NCBI RefSeq assembly: GCF_008632125.1
Contig: NZ_VWRN01000072.1
Span: 29,959 to 93,958 of the forward strand
Direction: 5' to 3'
Length of the DNA stretch: 64,000 nt
Source of the DNA: Cupriavidus cauae
GTDB lineage: Bacteria; Pseudomonadota; Gammaproteobacteria; Burkholderiales; Burkholderiaceae
The notes under the pieces are model-generated. The model saw nothing but the letters and a program-made list of their open reading frames with translations. It had not been told where the DNA came from and did not search any database. Both the position numbers and the translations under genes were made by a program. Positions 17,531 to 26,469 of this stretch are shown one piece after another (position 1 is the first letter of the stretch; each line of letters starts with the position of its first letter).

Positions 17531-17937
17531 CGGCGAGGACCAGGGAAGCGACGCGCTTTCTTCGGTATTTTGGAGTCGGATGCCTCCCCCGGGAAAACCT
17601 TCGCGAACGTACGCAGAAACGGGTACGGTCACACCTGCTGAACGGGCGGATCGCCCTACGGTGGGACGCTCAAACGAGCCGCGGGAGCCGTCACAACCCC
17701 GGAAATCCAGCCCATGGTCGGGTCGCCGAGCCAGCAATAGCGGCACGCAGAAACGGGTACGCCTTGCGCCCAGCCACCCCGCGATATGCCCCTCCCCCCG
17801 CTCCCGTAACGTTTGCGCGCTATATTGCGGACCAGGGGCCCCGCCATCGCGCCAAGCCGCGTCAAGCCACGCCAAGCCGCGTCAAGCTACGCCAAGCTGC
17901 GCGATGACCGGGCCACCACTCCTTGCCGGGGGAACAG
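17531..17937. promoter_or_regulatory. Gap before eutB with a 17-bp direct repeat
   Basis: This 407-base stretch has no convincing gene. ACGCAGAAACGGGTACG occurs at 17611-17627 and again at 17745-17761 in the same orientation, 134 bp apart. Further right, at about 17855-17903, a 10-bp unit of the form GCCAAGCCGC/GTCAAGC repeats about five times up to the eutB ribosome-binding site. The paired 17-mers could be activator sites for eutBC or remnants of a recombination event. No regulator is adjacent. Confidence 0.5.
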
Positions 17938-19320
17938 ATGGCGTTCACTGAAACGATCGGCGCGCGGCGCTATGCGTTCGCGGACCTGAAGACCCTGCTG
18001 GCCAAGGCCAGCCCGGCCCGCTCGGGCGACCAGCTGGCCGGCCTCGCGGCCGACACCGAGGAAGAACGGATGGCCGCGCGCATGGTGCTGGCCGACCTGC
18101 CGCTGTCGCGCTTCCTGAACGAGGCGCTGATTCCCTATGAAAGCGACGAGGTCACGCGCCTGATCGTCGATCGCCACGACGCCGATGCCTTCGCCGAGAT
18201 CGCCGCGCTGACGGTCGGCGAATTCCGCAACTGGCTGCTGCTGCATGAGACCGACGGCACGGTGCTGGCGCGGGTGGCGCCGGGCATCACGCCGGAGATG
18301 GCGGCGGCGGTCAGCAAGCTGATGCGCAACCAGGACCTGATCGCGGTGGCCCGCAAATGCCGCGTGGTCACGCGCTTTCGCGACACGATCGGGCTGCCGG
18401 GCCGGCTGTCGGTGCGCTTGCAGCCGAACCATCCGACCGACGACCCCAAGGGGATCGCCGCATCGATCATCGATGGCCTGTTCTACGGTTGCGGCGACGC
18501 CACCATCGGCATCAATCCCGCCGGCGACAACCTGGCGTCGATCGTGGCCCTGCTGCGGCTGATCGACGAGCTGCGCGAGCGGCACGGCGTGCCGACGCAA
18601 TCGTGCGTGCTGACCCATGTCACCAACACGCTGCGCGCGATCGAGCAGGGCGCGCCGGTGGACCTGGTGTTCCAGTCGATCGCCGGCAGCGAACAGGCCA
18701 ACGCCAGCTTCGGCATCGACCTGGCGCTGCTGGCCGAAGCCCGCGCCGCCGCGCTGTCGCTCGGGCGTGGCACGGTTGGCGACAACCTGATGTACTTCGA
18801 GACCGGGCAGGGCAGCGCGCTGTCGGCCAACGCCCACCACGGCGTCGACCAGCAGACCATGGAGGCGCGGGCGTACGCGGTGGCGCGCGCGTTCTCGCCG
18901 CTGCTGGTCAATACCGTGGTCGGCTTCATCGGGCCGGAGTACCTGTACGACGGCAAGCAGATCGTGCGCGCGGGGTTGGAGGACCATTTCTGCGGCAAGC
19001 TGCTCGGTGTGCCGATGGGCTGCGACATCTGCTACACCAACCACGCCGAGGCCGATCAGGACGACATGGACACGCTGCTGACGCTGTTCGGCGTGGCCGG
19101 CGTCAACTTCATCATGGGCGTGCCGGGCGCGGACGACATCATGCTGAACTACCAGAGCACCGCCTTCCACGACGCGCTGTATCTGCGCGAGACGCTGGGC
19201 CTGGCGCCGGCGCCGGAGTTCGAGGCATGGCTGCAGCGCACGGGCATCCTCGGCGACGACGGCAGGCTGGTCGAGCCGGCCGAGCGCCAGCCGCTGCTGC
19301 AACTGGCGCACGACCTGTAA
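17938..19320 (+). CDS. eutB: Ethanolamine ammonia-lyase large subunit EutB
   Basis: The 460-residue catalytic subunit converts ethanolamine to acetaldehyde and ammonia using adenosylcobalamin. Family blocks include TRFRDTIGLPGRLSVRLQPN, FYGCGDATIGINPAGDN, FQSIAGSEQANASFGIDLAL, NLMYFETGQGSALSANAHHG and MGCDICYTNHAEADQDDMD. The ATG at 17938 follows GGGGGAACAG. eutC is 18 bp downstream. There are no microcompartment, reactivase or permease genes in the window, so this is the simple two-gene arrangement of aerobic Proteobacteria. Confidence 0.96.
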   Translation: MAFTETIGARRYAFADLKTLLAKASPARSGDQLAGLAADTEEERMAARMVLADLPLSRFLNEALIPYESDEVTRLIVDRHDADAFAEIAALTVGEFRNWLLLHETDGTVLARVAPGITPEMAAAVSKLMRNQDLIAVARKCRVVTRFRDTIGLPGRLSVRLQPNHPTDDPKGIAASIIDGLFYGCGDATIGINPAGDNLASIVALLRLIDELRERHGVPTQSCVLTHVTNTLRAIEQGAPVDLVFQSIAGSEQANASFGIDLALLAEARAAALSLGRGTVGDNLMYFETGQGSALSANAHHGVDQQTMEARAYAVARAFSPLLVNTVVGFIGPEYLYDGKQIVRAGLEDHFCGKLLGVPMGCDICYTNHAEADQDDMDTLLTLFGVAGVNFIMGVPGADDIMLNYQSTAFHDALYLRETLGLAPAPEFEAWLQRTGILGDDGRLVEPAERQPLLQLAHDL

Positions 19321-19338
19321 CCGCTCCGGGAGCCAACG

Positions 19339-20124
19339 ATGCCTTCGAACCTTGCTCCGCCGCATCCCTGGCAACGGTTGCGCCAGTTCACCTCGGCGCG
19401 CATCGCGCTCGGGCGGGCGGGGCACAGCCAGCCCACCGATGCGGTGCTCGCGTTCGGCCTCGCCCATGCGCAGGCGCGCGACGCGGTGCACCAGCCGCTG
19501 TCGTGCGAGGCCGTCGAGGCGGCGCTGGACGAGGCCGGGTTTGCCAACCTGCGGGTCCACAGTGCCGCGGCGGATCGCGCGCAGTATCTGCGCCGCCCGG
19601 ATCTGGGCCGCCGGCTGGACGGGGACAGTCGCGAGCGGCTGCGCCAGGCGGCGGGGGAGCCGTGCGACGTCGCCTTCGTGATCGCCGACGGCCTGTCGTC
19701 ACAGGCGGCGCAGCGTCATGCGGTGCCGGTGCTGAGCTTGGTACGGGAGCGGCTGCCCGACTGGCGGATCGGTCCGGTCGCGATCGCCGAGCAGTCGCGC
19801 GTCGCCCTCGGCGACGAGATCGGCGAGCTGTTGCGCGCGCGCCAGGTCGTGATGCTGATCGGCGAACGCCCCGGGCTCAGCTCGCCGGACAGCCTCGGCA
19901 TCTACCTGACCTACGATCCGCACCCCGGGCGCACCGACGCGCAGCGCAACTGCATCTCCAACGTGCGGCCCGAGGGACTGTCCTACCAGCAGGCGGCCGA
20001 TCGGCTGGCGTGGCTGCTGCGCGGCGCGCTCGCGCTCGGCTGCAGCGGCGTGCGGCTCAAGGAGGACAGCGGCGACCTGGGCCAGAACGAGGCCGCCGCC
20101 CTCAGGTCACCGGCGCCGGATTGA
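19339..20124 (+). CDS. eutC: Ethanolamine ammonia-lyase small subunit EutC
   Basis: The 261-residue subunit completes the cobalamin-binding site with EutB. LRQFTSARIALGRAGHSQPT near the start, then VAFVIADGLSSQAAQRHA, MLIGERPGLSSPDSLGIYLT and RNCISNVRPEGLSYQQAADR are typical. The ATG at 19339 follows CGGGAG. Its last 23 bases overlap the 3' end of the opposing garD gene, a tail-to-tail overlap without a terminator. Confidence 0.96.
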   Translation: MPSNLAPPHPWQRLRQFTSARIALGRAGHSQPTDAVLAFGLAHAQARDAVHQPLSCEAVEAALDEAGFANLRVHSAAADRAQYLRRPDLGRRLDGDSRERLRQAAGEPCDVAFVIADGLSSQAAQRHAVPVLSLVRERLPDWRIGPVAIAEQSRVALGDEIGELLRARQVVMLIGERPGLSSPDSLGIYLTYDPHPGRTDAQRNCISNVRPEGLSYQQAADRLAWLLRGALALGCSGVRLKEDSGDLGQNEAAALRSPAPD

Positions 20125-21667
20125 ACAGCACCAGCGCGTTCTGCAGCTTCCACTGCTCGGCATACGATTTGCGGCCGCTGGCGATGTCCAGCATCGCGCG
20201 GAACAGCTGCCAGCCCACCTCTTCGATGGTGGCCTCGCCGGTGGCGATGCGGCCGGCGTCGATGTCCATCAGGTCGTGCCAGCGGCGTGCCAGATCGCTG
20301 CGCGTGGCGACCTTGATCACCGGGACTTCGGCCAGTCCGTACGGTGTGCCGCGTCCGGTGGTGAACACATGCAGGTTCATGCCGGCGGCCAGCTGCAGCG
20401 TGCCGCAGATGAAGTCGCTGGCCGGCGTCGCCGCATAGAGCAGGCCCTTCTGCGTGGCCTTCTCGCCGGGGGCCACCACGCCGTGGATCGGCCCGGTACC
20501 CGACTTGACGATCGAGCCCATCGCCTTCTCGACGATGTTCGACAGGCCGCCCTTCTTGTTGCCCGGCGTGGTGTTGGCGCTGCGGTCGACGCGGCCCTTG
20601 CTGAGGTAATGGTCGTACCACGCCATCTGCTCGATCATCGCCTGCGCGACCTCGGGCGTGGCGGCGCGCGCGGTCAGCTGGTCGATGCCGTCGCGCACCT
20701 CGGTGACCTCGGAGAACATCACGGTGGCGCCGGCCCGCACCAGCAGGTCGGTGGCGAAGCCGACCGCGGGATTGGCCGTGACGCCGGAGAACGCATCGCT
20801 GCCGCCGCACTGCACGCCAACGACCAGGTCCGACGCCGGGCAGGTCTCGCGCCGACGCGCGTTCAGCCGTTGCAGATGGCGCTCGGCCGTCTCCAGGATC
20901 GAATCGATCATCGAGCCGAAGCCGACATGGCGCTCGTCCTGCAGGCACACCACATCGGGCGCGCCGCCCTCGACCTGCAGCGGTATCGTGCCGGCCTCGA
21001 TCAGGCGCGCCGGCTGCAGCTTCTCGCAGCCCAGGCTGACGATCATCACTTCGCCGCCGAAGTTCGGATTGAGCGCGAGGTTGCGGATCGTGCGGATCGG
21101 GATGACCGCATCGGGCGCGTCGATGGCCACGCCGCAGCCATAACCGTGCTCGAGCGCGACGACGTCGTCGACGTTCGGATAGCGCGGCAGCAGCTCGGCC
21201 TTGATCCGGCGCACGGCGAAGTCGACCACGCCGGCCACGCACTGCACCGTGGTCGTGATGGCGAGGATGTTGCGCGTGCCGACCGAGCCGTCGGCGTTGC
21301 GGTAGCCCTGGAAGGTGTAGCCCTCCAGCGGCGGCAGCGCGGGCGGCACGCGATTGGCGATCGGCAGCGCATCAAGCTCGGGCGCGGACGGCATCCGCAG
21401 CACGCGCTCGTTGACCCAGCTGCCGCGCGGCAGCGGCTTGACCGTGTAGCCGATGACGACGTTGTAGCGCAGCACCGGCGCGCCCTCGTCGAGATCGACC
21501 AGCGCGACCTTGTGGCCCTGCGGCACGTTTTCGACCAGTTGCACCCCGCACGGGAAGGTAGCGCCGGCCGGCAGGCCGCCGTCGTTGGCGACGATGGCGA
21601 CGTTGTCGGCCTCGTGCATGCGGATATAGAGCGGTTGGCCGGGGCCGCGGCTCGCCGTTTGCATCAT
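20102..21667 (-). CDS. garD: Galactarate dehydratase (UxaA/GarD family)
   Basis: The 521-residue protein has the N-terminal SAF domain (YIRMHEADNVAIVANDGG, PRGSWVNERVL) and the C-terminal UxaA catalytic domain (YRNADGSVGTRNILAITTTV, ALEHGYGCGVAID, GVQCGGSDAFSGVTANPAVG, NTTPGNKKGGLSNI). The length matches GarD (about 523). It dehydrates galactarate to 5-keto-4-deoxyglucarate with an iron cofactor. AGGAGAA precedes the ATG at 21665-21667. It is 22 bp downstream of a Bug receptor and follows an enolase-superfamily dehydratase, so the three form an aldarate-use operon. Confidence 0.9.
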   Translation of the reverse strand: MMQTASRGPGQPLYIRMHEADNVAIVANDGGLPAGATFPCGVQLVENVPQGHKVALVDLDEGAPVLRYNVVIGYTVKPLPRGSWVNERVLRMPSAPELDALPIANRVPPALPPLEGYTFQGYRNADGSVGTRNILAITTTVQCVAGVVDFAVRRIKAELLPRYPNVDDVVALEHGYGCGVAIDAPDAVIPIRTIRNLALNPNFGGEVMIVSLGCEKLQPARLIEAGTIPLQVEGGAPDVVCLQDERHVGFGSMIDSILETAERHLQRLNARRRETCPASDLVVGVQCGGSDAFSGVTANPAVGFATDLLVRAGATVMFSEVTEVRDGIDQLTARAATPEVAQAMIEQMAWYDHYLSKGRVDRSANTTPGNKKGGLSNIVEKAMGSIVKSGTGPIHGVVAPGEKATQKGLLYAATPASDFICGTLQLAAGMNLHVFTTGRGTPYGLAEVPVIKVATRSDLARRWHDLMDIDAGRIATGEATIEEVGWQLFRAMLDIASGRKSYAEQWKLQNALVLFNPAPVT

Positions 21668-21689
21668 GAGTGGTTCTCCTGTGCCGCCG

Positions 21690-22649
21690 TCAGTCGGCGG
21701 CGATCTTTCCGGTTTCGATGACGCGCTTCCAGCGGGCCGACTCGGCGGCCTGGAAGCGGGTGAACTGTTCGGGCGTGTTGCCGACGATCTCGAAGCCGAC
21801 CTCGAGCAGCTTGTTCTTGACCGCGGGGTCGTTCAGCCCGGCGACGATGCCCTTGTGCAGCTTGTCCCGGATATCGGCGGGCAGTCCCCTGGGCGCCGCC
21901 ACGGCCTGCCACGAATAGACGACCAGGTTCTTGATGCCCGCTTCTTCCATGGTCGGCACCGAGGGCAGCACCGGCGAGCGCTGCGTGCTGGTGATCGCCA
22001 GCGCGCGGATCTTGCCGGCCTTGACGTGCGGCATCGCGGTATTGATGTTCATGAAGGTCGCATCGACCTGGCCGCCGATCAGGTCGTTCATCGCCGGCGC
22101 GCCGCCCTTGTAGGGGACATGCGTGCCGCTGGTGCCGGTCTGCTGCCAGAACAGCTCGGCGGTCAGATGGTCGCTGGTGCCGTTGCCGGCCGAGGCGAAG
22201 GTCAGCTTGCCGGGATTGCCCTTCAGGTACGCCACGACTTCCTGCAACGTCTGGAAGCGCGAGTTGGCCGGCACGGCCAGGATGTTGGGCGCCTGCACCG
22301 CCACCGAGATGTAGTCGAAATCGCGGGCCGGGTCGTAGGGCGTGCTCTTGATCAGATGCGGCGCGATGACCAGCGGCCCCAGCGAGGACACCAGCAGCGT
22401 ATAGCCGTCCGGTGGCGCGCGCTTGACGAAGCTGGCGCCGATCGCGCCCGCCGCGCCGGGCTTGTTCTCGACCACGAAGCTGGCGCCGGTCTGCTCCTGC
22501 AGCTTGGCGCCGAGGATGCGCGCAATCACGTCGGTCGAGCCGCCGGCGGGGAAGGGCACCACCATCGCGACCGGCTTGTCGGGCCAGGCGGCGTGGGCGG
22601 ACAGCGTGGTGGCAAGGCCGAGGGCCAGCGTGGCGATCAGGCGTTTCAT
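21690..22649 (-). CDS. TctC/Bug-family receptor of the aldarate operon
   Basis: The 319-residue receptor has the Sec signal peptide MKRLIATLALGLATTLSAHA, then WPDKPVAMVVPFPAGGSTDV, NKPGAAGAIGASFV and HVPYKGGAPAMNDLIGGQVD. The ATG at 22647-22649 follows AAGGAGACACTG. It lies between the enolase-superfamily gene and garD, all on one strand under the LacI-type operator, so galactarate, glucarate or a related sugar acid is the probable ligand. No TctAB genes are present; this orphan receptor must work with a permease encoded elsewhere. Confidence 0.9.
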   Translation of the reverse strand: MKRLIATLALGLATTLSAHAAWPDKPVAMVVPFPAGGSTDVIARILGAKLQEQTGASFVVENKPGAAGAIGASFVKRAPPDGYTLLVSSLGPLVIAPHLIKSTPYDPARDFDYISVAVQAPNILAVPANSRFQTLQEVVAYLKGNPGKLTFASAGNGTSDHLTAELFWQQTGTSGTHVPYKGGAPAMNDLIGGQVDATFMNINTAMPHVKAGKIRALAITSTQRSPVLPSVPTMEEAGIKNLVVYSWQAVAAPRGLPADIRDKLHKGIVAGLNDPAVKNKLLEVGFEIVGNTPEQFTRFQAAESARWKRVIETGKIAAD

Positions 22650-22774
22650 CAGTGTCTCCTTGAGGATGGGGTCTGCGCTTGTCGTGCATCGGCCGGTCTT
22701 GGGCGCCGGCCTGTTTCTGTCTATTCCTGCCTGTTTACTGCCCCGTCTGCCGGGTTCTCGTCGGCTGGTCGCCG

Positions 22775-23911
22775 TTACGGGCGCTCGCCGAATTCGGCCT
22801 GCGCGCGGGTCCACGCACGCGCCTGCTCGCTGATCGATACGCCCAGGCCCGGCCGCGTCGGCACGGCGATGCGGCCATCGCGGATCTCCAGCCGCTCGTT
22901 GAACAGCGGCTCGAGCCAGTCGAAATGCTCGACCCAGGGCTCGCGCGGATACGCCGCCGCCAGGTGGATGTGCAGCTCCATCGCGAAATGGGGGGCCAGC
23001 ATCAGGCCGGCGTGCTCGGCCAGCGCCGCGACCTTCAGGAAGGGCGTGATGCCGCCCACGCGCGGGGCGTCGGGCATCAGGTAGTCGGCGGCGCGGTGGC
23101 GGATCAGGTCCCAGTGTTCGGCGGCGCTGGTCAGCATCTCGCCGGTGGCGATCGGTGTATCGAACTGCGCGGCCAGCGCGGCATGACCCTCGTGGTCGTA
23201 GGCGTCCAGCGGCTCCTCGATCCAGACCAGGTTGAACGGCTCCAGCGTGCGGCACATCCGCTGCGCGGTGGGGCGGTCCCACTGCTGGTTGGCGTCGACC
23301 ATCAGCGGCACGGCGTCGCCCAGCTGCTTGCGTACGGCGCCGACCCGTTCGAGGTCGCGCGCGCCGTCCGGCTGGCCGACCTTGAGCTTGATGCCGCCGA
23401 TGCCGCGCTCGACCGAGGCGGCGGCGTTGACCAACAGCTGATCGAGCGGCGTATGCAGGAAGCCGCCCGAGGTGTTGTAGCAGCGCACCGCATTGCGCTG
23501 CGCGCCGAGCAGCTTGGCCAGCGACAGGCCCGCCCGGCGCGCCTTCAGGTCCCACAGCGCGACGTCGAAGGCGCCGATCGCCTGCGTCGCCATGCCGCTG
23601 CGCCCGACCGAGGCGCCGGCCCAGCACAGCCTGTCCCACAGCCGCGCGATGTCGCTGGGGTCTTCGCCCAGCAGCGTCGGCGCCAGCTCGCAGGCATGGG
23701 CGTACTGGCCGGGACCGCCGGCGCGCTTGGAATAGCTGAAGCCCATGCCCTCGCGCCCGTCCGCGGTCGTGATCTCGGCGAACAGGATCGCGACCTCGGT
23801 CATCGGCTTCTGGCGGCCGGTCAGCACCTTGGCGTCGCTGATCGGGGTGGCCAGCGGCAGAAAGCAGCTGGACAGGCGGATCCAGGCGATGCGGTCGGCG
23901 GCGAGGGTCAT
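22775..23911 (-). CDS. Enolase-superfamily sugar-acid dehydratase (talarate/galactarate dehydratase-like)
   Basis: The 378-residue mandelate-racemase-subgroup enzyme keeps the catalytic KxK pair (Lys175, Lys177 in GIKLKVG), the metal ligands Asp206 (VDANQQW), Glu232 (WIEEPL) and Glu258 (ATGEML), and the general base His308 (LAPHFAMELHIH). The 20s loop reads GFSYSKRAGGPGQYAHA, as in L-talarate/galactarate dehydratases. It probably removes water from an aldarate through a Mg-enolate. CGGAGACACCCC precedes the ATG at 23909-23911. It is the first gene after the LacI-type operator. A second, unrelated galactarate dehydratase (garD) follows, so this enzyme may serve a different epimer. Confidence 0.85.
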   Translation of the reverse strand: MTLAADRIAWIRLSSCFLPLATPISDAKVLTGRQKPMTEVAILFAEITTADGREGMGFSYSKRAGGPGQYAHACELAPTLLGEDPSDIARLWDRLCWAGASVGRSGMATQAIGAFDVALWDLKARRAGLSLAKLLGAQRNAVRCYNTSGGFLHTPLDQLLVNAAASVERGIGGIKLKVGQPDGARDLERVGAVRKQLGDAVPLMVDANQQWDRPTAQRMCRTLEPFNLVWIEEPLDAYDHEGHAALAAQFDTPIATGEMLTSAAEHWDLIRHRAADYLMPDAPRVGGITPFLKVAALAEHAGLMLAPHFAMELHIHLAAAYPREPWVEHFDWLEPLFNERLEIRDGRIAVPTRPGLGVSISEQARAWTRAQAEFGERP

Positions 23912-23957
23912 GGGGTGTCTCCGTTGGGCGGGGGGTAATCGTCTTCGTCTTGCGGTG

Positions 23958-23981
23958 CGAAATGACAACGTTGTCATTTCG
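23958..23981. promoter_or_regulatory. Perfect 24-bp palindromic operator O1
   Basis: CGAAATGACAAC and its exact reverse complement GTTGTCATTTCG abut around a central CG, the design of a LacI/GalR-family operator. It lies 47 bp upstream of the enolase-superfamily gene start, where bound repressor would block transcription of the aldarate operon. A related site occurs 104 bp to the right. Confidence 0.85.
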
Positions 23982-24061
23982 CCGCCAAAACAAGCCCGTT
24001 ACAATGTCGGGCGCCGTGCACAGCGATTTTGTACGGCGCGACAGGAACGGGCACGTTTCGG

Positions 24062-24085
24062 CGAAATGCTAACGTTGTCATATCA
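24062..24085. promoter_or_regulatory. Second operator O2, 20 of 24 positions as O1
   Basis: CGAAATGCTAAC / GTTGTCATATCA keeps the central AACGTTGTCAT core of O1. Its centre (24073/24074) is 104 bp from the centre of O1, about ten turns of B-DNA. It lies just before the LacI-type regulator gene, so it should mediate autoregulation and could form a repression loop with O1. Confidence 0.78.
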
Positions 24086-24202
24086 TCGCTGTCAACGCGC
24101 TTCGCCACGATGCCGGCTAATGGCTTTCCCGAGGCCGCCTATCCGTTGCCCTGTCGTTGCCTTGTCGTTGCCCTACCTTTTGCCTTGATCCGAGACCCCG
24201 AC

Positions 24203-25213
24203 GTGGCCCCCACCAAAGCCCAGAACAAGTCCGTGACCCTGCATGACGTCGCCCGCGAGGCCGGCGTGTCGCTGATCACCGCGTCCCGCGCGCTCAGCAA
24301 TCCCGGCATGGTGTCGGCCAAGACCATCGAACGCGTGCAGCAGGCGGCGGAGGCGGTGGGCTATATCCCGAACCTGATCGCAGGCGGACTGAAGTCGCGG
24401 CGCAGCCTGATGGTGGCGGCGGTCGTGCCCGATATCGCGGTGACGCAGTTCCTGCCGACCATCAAGGCGCTGACCGAGACGCTGGAGGCGGCCGGCTACC
24501 ACCTGATCCTCGGCCAGAGCAGCTACGACGATTCGCGCGAGGAGGCGTTGCTCAACGCGATGATCGGCCGGCGCCCGGACGGCATCGTCGTCACCGGGCT
24601 GATCCAGTCGGAGGCGGCGCGCGAGCGGCTGCGGCAGTCCGGCATTCCGGTGGTCGAGACGTGGGAGCTCAGCGACCGGCCGGTGGACATGGCGGTCGGC
24701 TTTTCGCACGTCAAGGTCGGCAGCGCGGTGGCGGGCTATTTCCTGTCGAAGGGCTGGCAGCGCGTGGGCATCGCCACCGGCGACGATCGCCGGGCACGCC
24801 TGCGCTCGGAGGCCTTCGTGTCGACCTTCGGCCGGCCGGTGCCGACCGCGGTCGTGCCGGCGCCCAGCAATCTGCCGTTGGGGCGGCGCGCTCTAGCGGA
24901 GCTGCTGGAGAAGGAGCCACGGCTGCAGGCGATCTGCTGCAGCTCGGACCAGCTGGCGCAGGGCGTGCTGGTCGAAGCGCAGGCGCGCGGCCTGCGCGTG
25001 CCCGAGGATCTGGCGGTCTGCGGCTTCGGCGATGCCGAGGCGTCCGCGCACATGGCGCCGTCGCTGACCACGGTCCAGGTCGATGCCGCGCGTATCGGCG
25101 CGACCGCCGCGCGGCTGATCCTGGACAAGTGCAAGGGCCTGCCGGTGGAGCCGCGCATCGTCGACGTGGGCTTTCGCGTGATCGAGCGGGCGTCGACGGG
25201 CGGGGCGGATTAA
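24203..25213 (+). CDS. LacI-family transcriptional repressor of the aldarate operon
   Basis: From the GTG at 24203 the product has 336 residues. The LacI helix-turn-helix begins at residue 11 (VTLHDVAREAGVSLITASRA), followed by a hinge (VGYIPNLIAGGLKSRRS) and a periplasmic-binding-protein-like domain (VAAVVPDIAVTQFLPTI, GRRPDGIVVTGL, ICCSSDQLAQGV). An ATG at 24110 would add 31 residues not seen in the family. It is divergent from the enolase/Bug/garD operon with two matching operators between them. The expected inducer is an aldarate or a degradation product. Confidence 0.87.
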   Translation: MAPTKAQNKSVTLHDVAREAGVSLITASRALSNPGMVSAKTIERVQQAAEAVGYIPNLIAGGLKSRRSLMVAAVVPDIAVTQFLPTIKALTETLEAAGYHLILGQSSYDDSREEALLNAMIGRRPDGIVVTGLIQSEAARERLRQSGIPVVETWELSDRPVDMAVGFSHVKVGSAVAGYFLSKGWQRVGIATGDDRRARLRSEAFVSTFGRPVPTAVVPAPSNLPLGRRALAELLEKEPRLQAICCSSDQLAQGVLVEAQARGLRVPEDLAVCGFGDAEASAHMAPSLTTVQVDAARIGATAARLILDKCKGLPVEPRIVDVGFRVIERASTGGAD

Positions 25214-25299
25214 AGGGGCTGCGCGCCCGCCGGCGGCTTGTGGTCACCGCGTTACTGCATCACTGCGCCACTGCGCCACGGAGTCACTGAATCGCTGCG

Positions 25300-26226
25300 T
25301 CACTGCGGCATCGCCGCCAGCCGCGGCCAGATCGCCTGCAATTCCCCCTTCAGGAACGTCAGCAGGCAGCGCGTCGCCATGGTCTGGTAGCGGTTCGGCA
25401 GGGTCAGCATGTAGAGCCGGCTGCCGAACACGCTGATGCGGTAGTCGCGCAATACCGGCGTCACCAGGCCGGCGGCGAGTTCGCGCCCGATCGCGTAGAG
25501 CGGAAAGATGCCGATGCCGACGTCGCCCAGCACGGCCTCCTTCAGGAAGGCGAAATTCTCGGAGCTCAGCGTAGGCTCCAGCGCGACCTGCTCGCGTTCG
25601 TCCTCGCCGGCGCGCGCGCCGAAGGCCTTCAGCTTCTGCCCGACCGGCGAGGCGCAGACGATCGCATGGCGCTGCAGATCGGCAAGCGTCCGCGGCGCCG
25701 GCTGCGCGGCCAGATAGGCCGGCGAGGCGCACACCACCCAATCGACCTCGCCGATCTCGGTCGCGACCACCGAATCGGGCGGGGTCGAAATGATCCGCAA
25801 CGCGACCTCGACGTCCTCCGACACCAGGTTGTGGATGCGGTTGTCGAACACCACATCGAGCGTGATGTCCGGGTAGCGGTGCTTGAACTGCACCAGCAGC
25901 GGCGACAGCAGCGCGTGGCCCAGGCCGGTCGGCACCGACAGCCGCACATGGCCCTGCAGCGTCTTGCCCATATTGCTGATCAGCGCGTCGGCCGCGGCCA
26001 CCTCGGCGAGGATGTTGCGGCCGTGCTCGTAGAGGCCGGCGCCCACCGGCGTCGGCTCGACATGGCGCGTGGTCCGGCGCAGCAGCTGCACGCCAAGCTC
26101 TTCCTCCAGCGCCTTGAGCCGGTAGCTGACGTTGGCGCGCGTCATCTTGAGCTTGCGTGCGGCGGCGGAAAGGTTGCCGGCGTCGACGATATCGACGAAC
26201 AGGCGCAGGGCGTTCAGATCCATCAT
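25300..26226 (-). CDS. LysR-family regulator
   Basis: This 308-residue protein belongs to the LysR subgroup with an AAA(D)-rich recognition helix. It opens MMDLNALRLFVDIVDAGNLS, then AARKLKMTRANVSYRLKALE, LLRRTTRHVEPTPVG, GHVRLSVPTGLGHALLSPLL and a substrate domain. It is divergent from an acyl-CoA dehydrogenase gene 243 bp away. Two identical 11-bp sites in that gap are good candidates for its binding. The inducer is unknown. Short CACTGCGC repeats follow its stop. Confidence 0.9.
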   Translation of the reverse strand: MMDLNALRLFVDIVDAGNLSAAARKLKMTRANVSYRLKALEEELGVQLLRRTTRHVEPTPVGAGLYEHGRNILAEVAAADALISNMGKTLQGHVRLSVPTGLGHALLSPLLVQFKHRYPDITLDVVFDNRIHNLVSEDVEVALRIISTPPDSVVATEIGEVDWVVCASPAYLAAQPAPRTLADLQRHAIVCASPVGQKLKAFGARAGEDEREQVALEPTLSSENFAFLKEAVLGDVGIGIFPLYAIGRELAAGLVTPVLRDYRISVFGSRLYMLTLPNRYQTMATRCLLTFLKGELQAIWPRLAAMPQ

Positions 26227-26295
26227 GGCGAAATGGCGGCAGGAGCGGCAGGAGCGGGACGGCGGGCCGGCGGGCCGGAAAGCGGCGCCGGCCGC

Positions 26296-26347
26296 GGATT
26301 GTCAAATATGGCTGTCCATTCTGTCCAAGCTGGCGTGGATTGTCAAA
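26296..26347. promoter_or_regulatory. Paired direct repeats between LysR gene and acyl-CoA dehydrogenase
   Basis: GGATTGTCAAA occurs at 26296-26306 and 26337-26347, 41 bp apart in the same orientation, close to four helical turns. CTGTCCA is duplicated between them. The position in the divergent region fits activator sites for the LysR protein on the acyl-CoA dehydrogenase promoter. Confidence 0.55.
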
Positions 26348-26469
26348 ATCCGGGGTCGGCGTACCATGACGGCCATCCGCCCGCATTGCCGGATTGGCCG
26401 GTCCGGCCCCGGACCGCTGCCGGCCCCGCGGCGCCACCCTTCCTCCACCGAATTCCCACGGAGATCGCC

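Noticed and set aside
17531..17937. Cobalamin riboswitch before eutB
   Set aside because: No B12-box-like conserved core could be recognised in the gap.
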